Shown one piece after another: positions 63,362 through 64,000 of a stretch of DNA of 64,000 nucleotides. The DNA lies in assembly GCF_041320595.1 (NCBI RefSeq), contig NZ_CP166625.1, forward strand, positions 1,189,501-1,253,500. The letters run 5' to 3'. Position 1 is the first letter of the stretch. The number at the start of each line of letters is the position of its first letter. The position numbers and the translations under genes are program-made. The DNA comes from Pleomorphomonas sp. PLEO. Its GTDB lineage: Bacteria; Pseudomonadota; Alphaproteobacteria; Rhizobiales; Pleomorphomonadaceae. The notes under the pieces are model-generated. The model was given only the letters and a program-made list of their open reading frames with translations. It did no database searches and was not told the origin of the DNA.

Positions 63362-64000
63362 ATGGCGAGATTGACCAAGACAATCGTCGAGAAGGCCGAG
63401 CCAAAAGACAAGCCATATTTCGTGTGGTGCAGCGACCTTCCCGGCTTTGGTGTCCGCGTATTCCCCTCTGGTAAGCGGGTCTATTACATCGACTATCGCA
63501 ACCGCGATGGATCGCGAAAGCGGATGACGATTGGCCCTCATGGCAAGATCACCTGCGAGGAAGCCCGCAAACTCGCTATGGTGACACTGGGCGATGTGGT
63601 GAAGGGTGAAGACCCCGCTGAAGAGCGTCGGAGCCGGCGAACATCGCTGACGGTGTCGCAGCTCTGCGAGGATTACTTCGTCGCGGCTGATAAGGGGCTT
63701 GTCATCGGCCGGGCAGGGCGCCCTAAGAAGGCGTCGACGCTAACGCTCGACCGATCCATGGTGGAGGCGCATATCAAGCCGCTGCTCGGCAAGCGGCTCA
63801 TTATCGACTTGAAGCGATCCGATATTCAGAAGTTCGTCGGTTCGGTGACCGCCGGCAAGACGGCTAAGGCCAAGCCGGAGAAGTCTGGCAACCTGCGTGG
63901 ACGCATCCGCCGGCCGGGCGGACCTGGTGCCGCCTCACGGTGCACGCAAACCCTCGGCGCCATCCTGTCATGGGCGGTTTCTCAGGGTGTGATGGAGATT
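63362..64000 (+). CDS. Tyrosine recombinase/integrase, P4 type, N-terminal part (runs off window)
   Basis: Site-specific integrase of a genomic island or prophage. The first 213 residues show the DUF4102-type arm-binding domain (DLPGFGVRVFPSGKRVYYIDYR, then TIGPHGKITCEEARKLA) and the beginning of the SAM-like core-binding domain; the catalytic R-H-R-Y part is beyond the window. It points away from the adjacent tRNA-Val att site, as usual for tRNA-targeting integrases. Confidence 0.93.
   Translation, partial: MARLTKTIVEKAEPKDKPYFVWCSDLPGFGVRVFPSGKRVYYIDYRNRDGSRKRMTIGPHGKITCEEARKLAMVTLGDVVKGEDPAEERRSRRTSLTVSQLCEDYFVAADKGLVIGRAGRPKKASTLTLDRSMVEAHIKPLLGKRLIIDLKRSDIQKFVGSVTAGKTAKAKPEKSGNLRGRIRRPGGPGAASRCTQTLGAILSWAVSQGVMEI

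Overview
The window reads as a GC-rich chromosome segment of an alphaproteobacterium, most likely of the order Hyphomicrobiales (Rhizobiales). Support comes from gapR (DUF2312), the three-gene pntAA-pntAB-pntB transhydrogenase, a Cys-free 41-residue L36, DUF1036 next to pyruvate kinase, and DUF2927 and DUF882 envelope proteins. An anaerobic class III ribonucleotide reductase suggests a facultative anaerobe. Genus is not determinable by eye; a Pleomorphomonas-like lineage is only a guess.

Layout. 1-9.3 kb: start of ruvB, secreted DUF2927 protein, TPR-like anchored protein, calcineurin-type phosphatase, two peptidoglycan enzymes (DUF882, YcbB-type L,D-transpeptidase) and an orphan NtrC-like regulator. 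9.4-19.2 kb: oligoendopeptidase F, pntAA/AB/B, a MATE exporter, the divergent mntR/mntH manganese pair with a clear MntR box, and a peroxiredoxin-like protein. 19.2-21.2 kb: TPP riboswitch-thiX-thiY. tRNA-Glu(CTC) at 21.4 kb is followed by about 3 kb of AT-richer, gene-poor DNA (retropepsin-like protease, PAS protein). 24.7-31.9 kb: an arabinoside locus with a GH51 arabinofuranosidase, a complete sugar ABC transporter and a divergent GntR/FCD regulator.

31.9-44.1 kb is the most interesting part: a nine-gene minus-strand operon with a divergent LysR-type regulator. It looks like a histidine-utilization operon but hutI, hutG and hutF are absent. The ammonia-lyase homologue lacks the MIO triad (Gly-Thr-Gly instead of Ala-Ser-Gly). 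The urocanase homologue has Ala where urocanase has its conserved Cys. They sit with a DUF917 protein, a hydantoinase-like amidohydrolase, an M20 carbamoylase and a betaine-type (OpuC/YehZ) ABC importer. Together these fit uptake of a trimethylated thio-histidine (ergothioneine or S-methyl-ergothioneine), loss of trimethylamine, hydration, desulfurization to hydantoin-5-propionate, ring opening to N-carbamoylglutamate, and release of glutamate.

44.1-56 kb is mostly housekeeping and transport: fbp, an ornithine-cyclodeaminase-family enzyme, an EEP-family hydrolase, rpmJ, a TPR protein, an MFS exporter, pyk with DUF1036, an EamA exporter, an N-formylglutamate-amidohydrolase-family protein, gapR, a haloalkane-dehalogenase remnant and a TetR regulator. 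56.1-59.6 kb: a cobalamin riboswitch leads nrdD, a separate 65-residue glycyl-radical subunit and nrdG; a repeated 35-bp element with a hairpin lies on each side. 59.7-63 kb: MFS transporter, GH5-type hydrolase and a UPF0126/TRIC protein. At 63.14 kb the 3' half of a tRNA-Val forms an attachment site, followed by a tyrosine integrase cut by the window end: this is the left edge of an integrated island.
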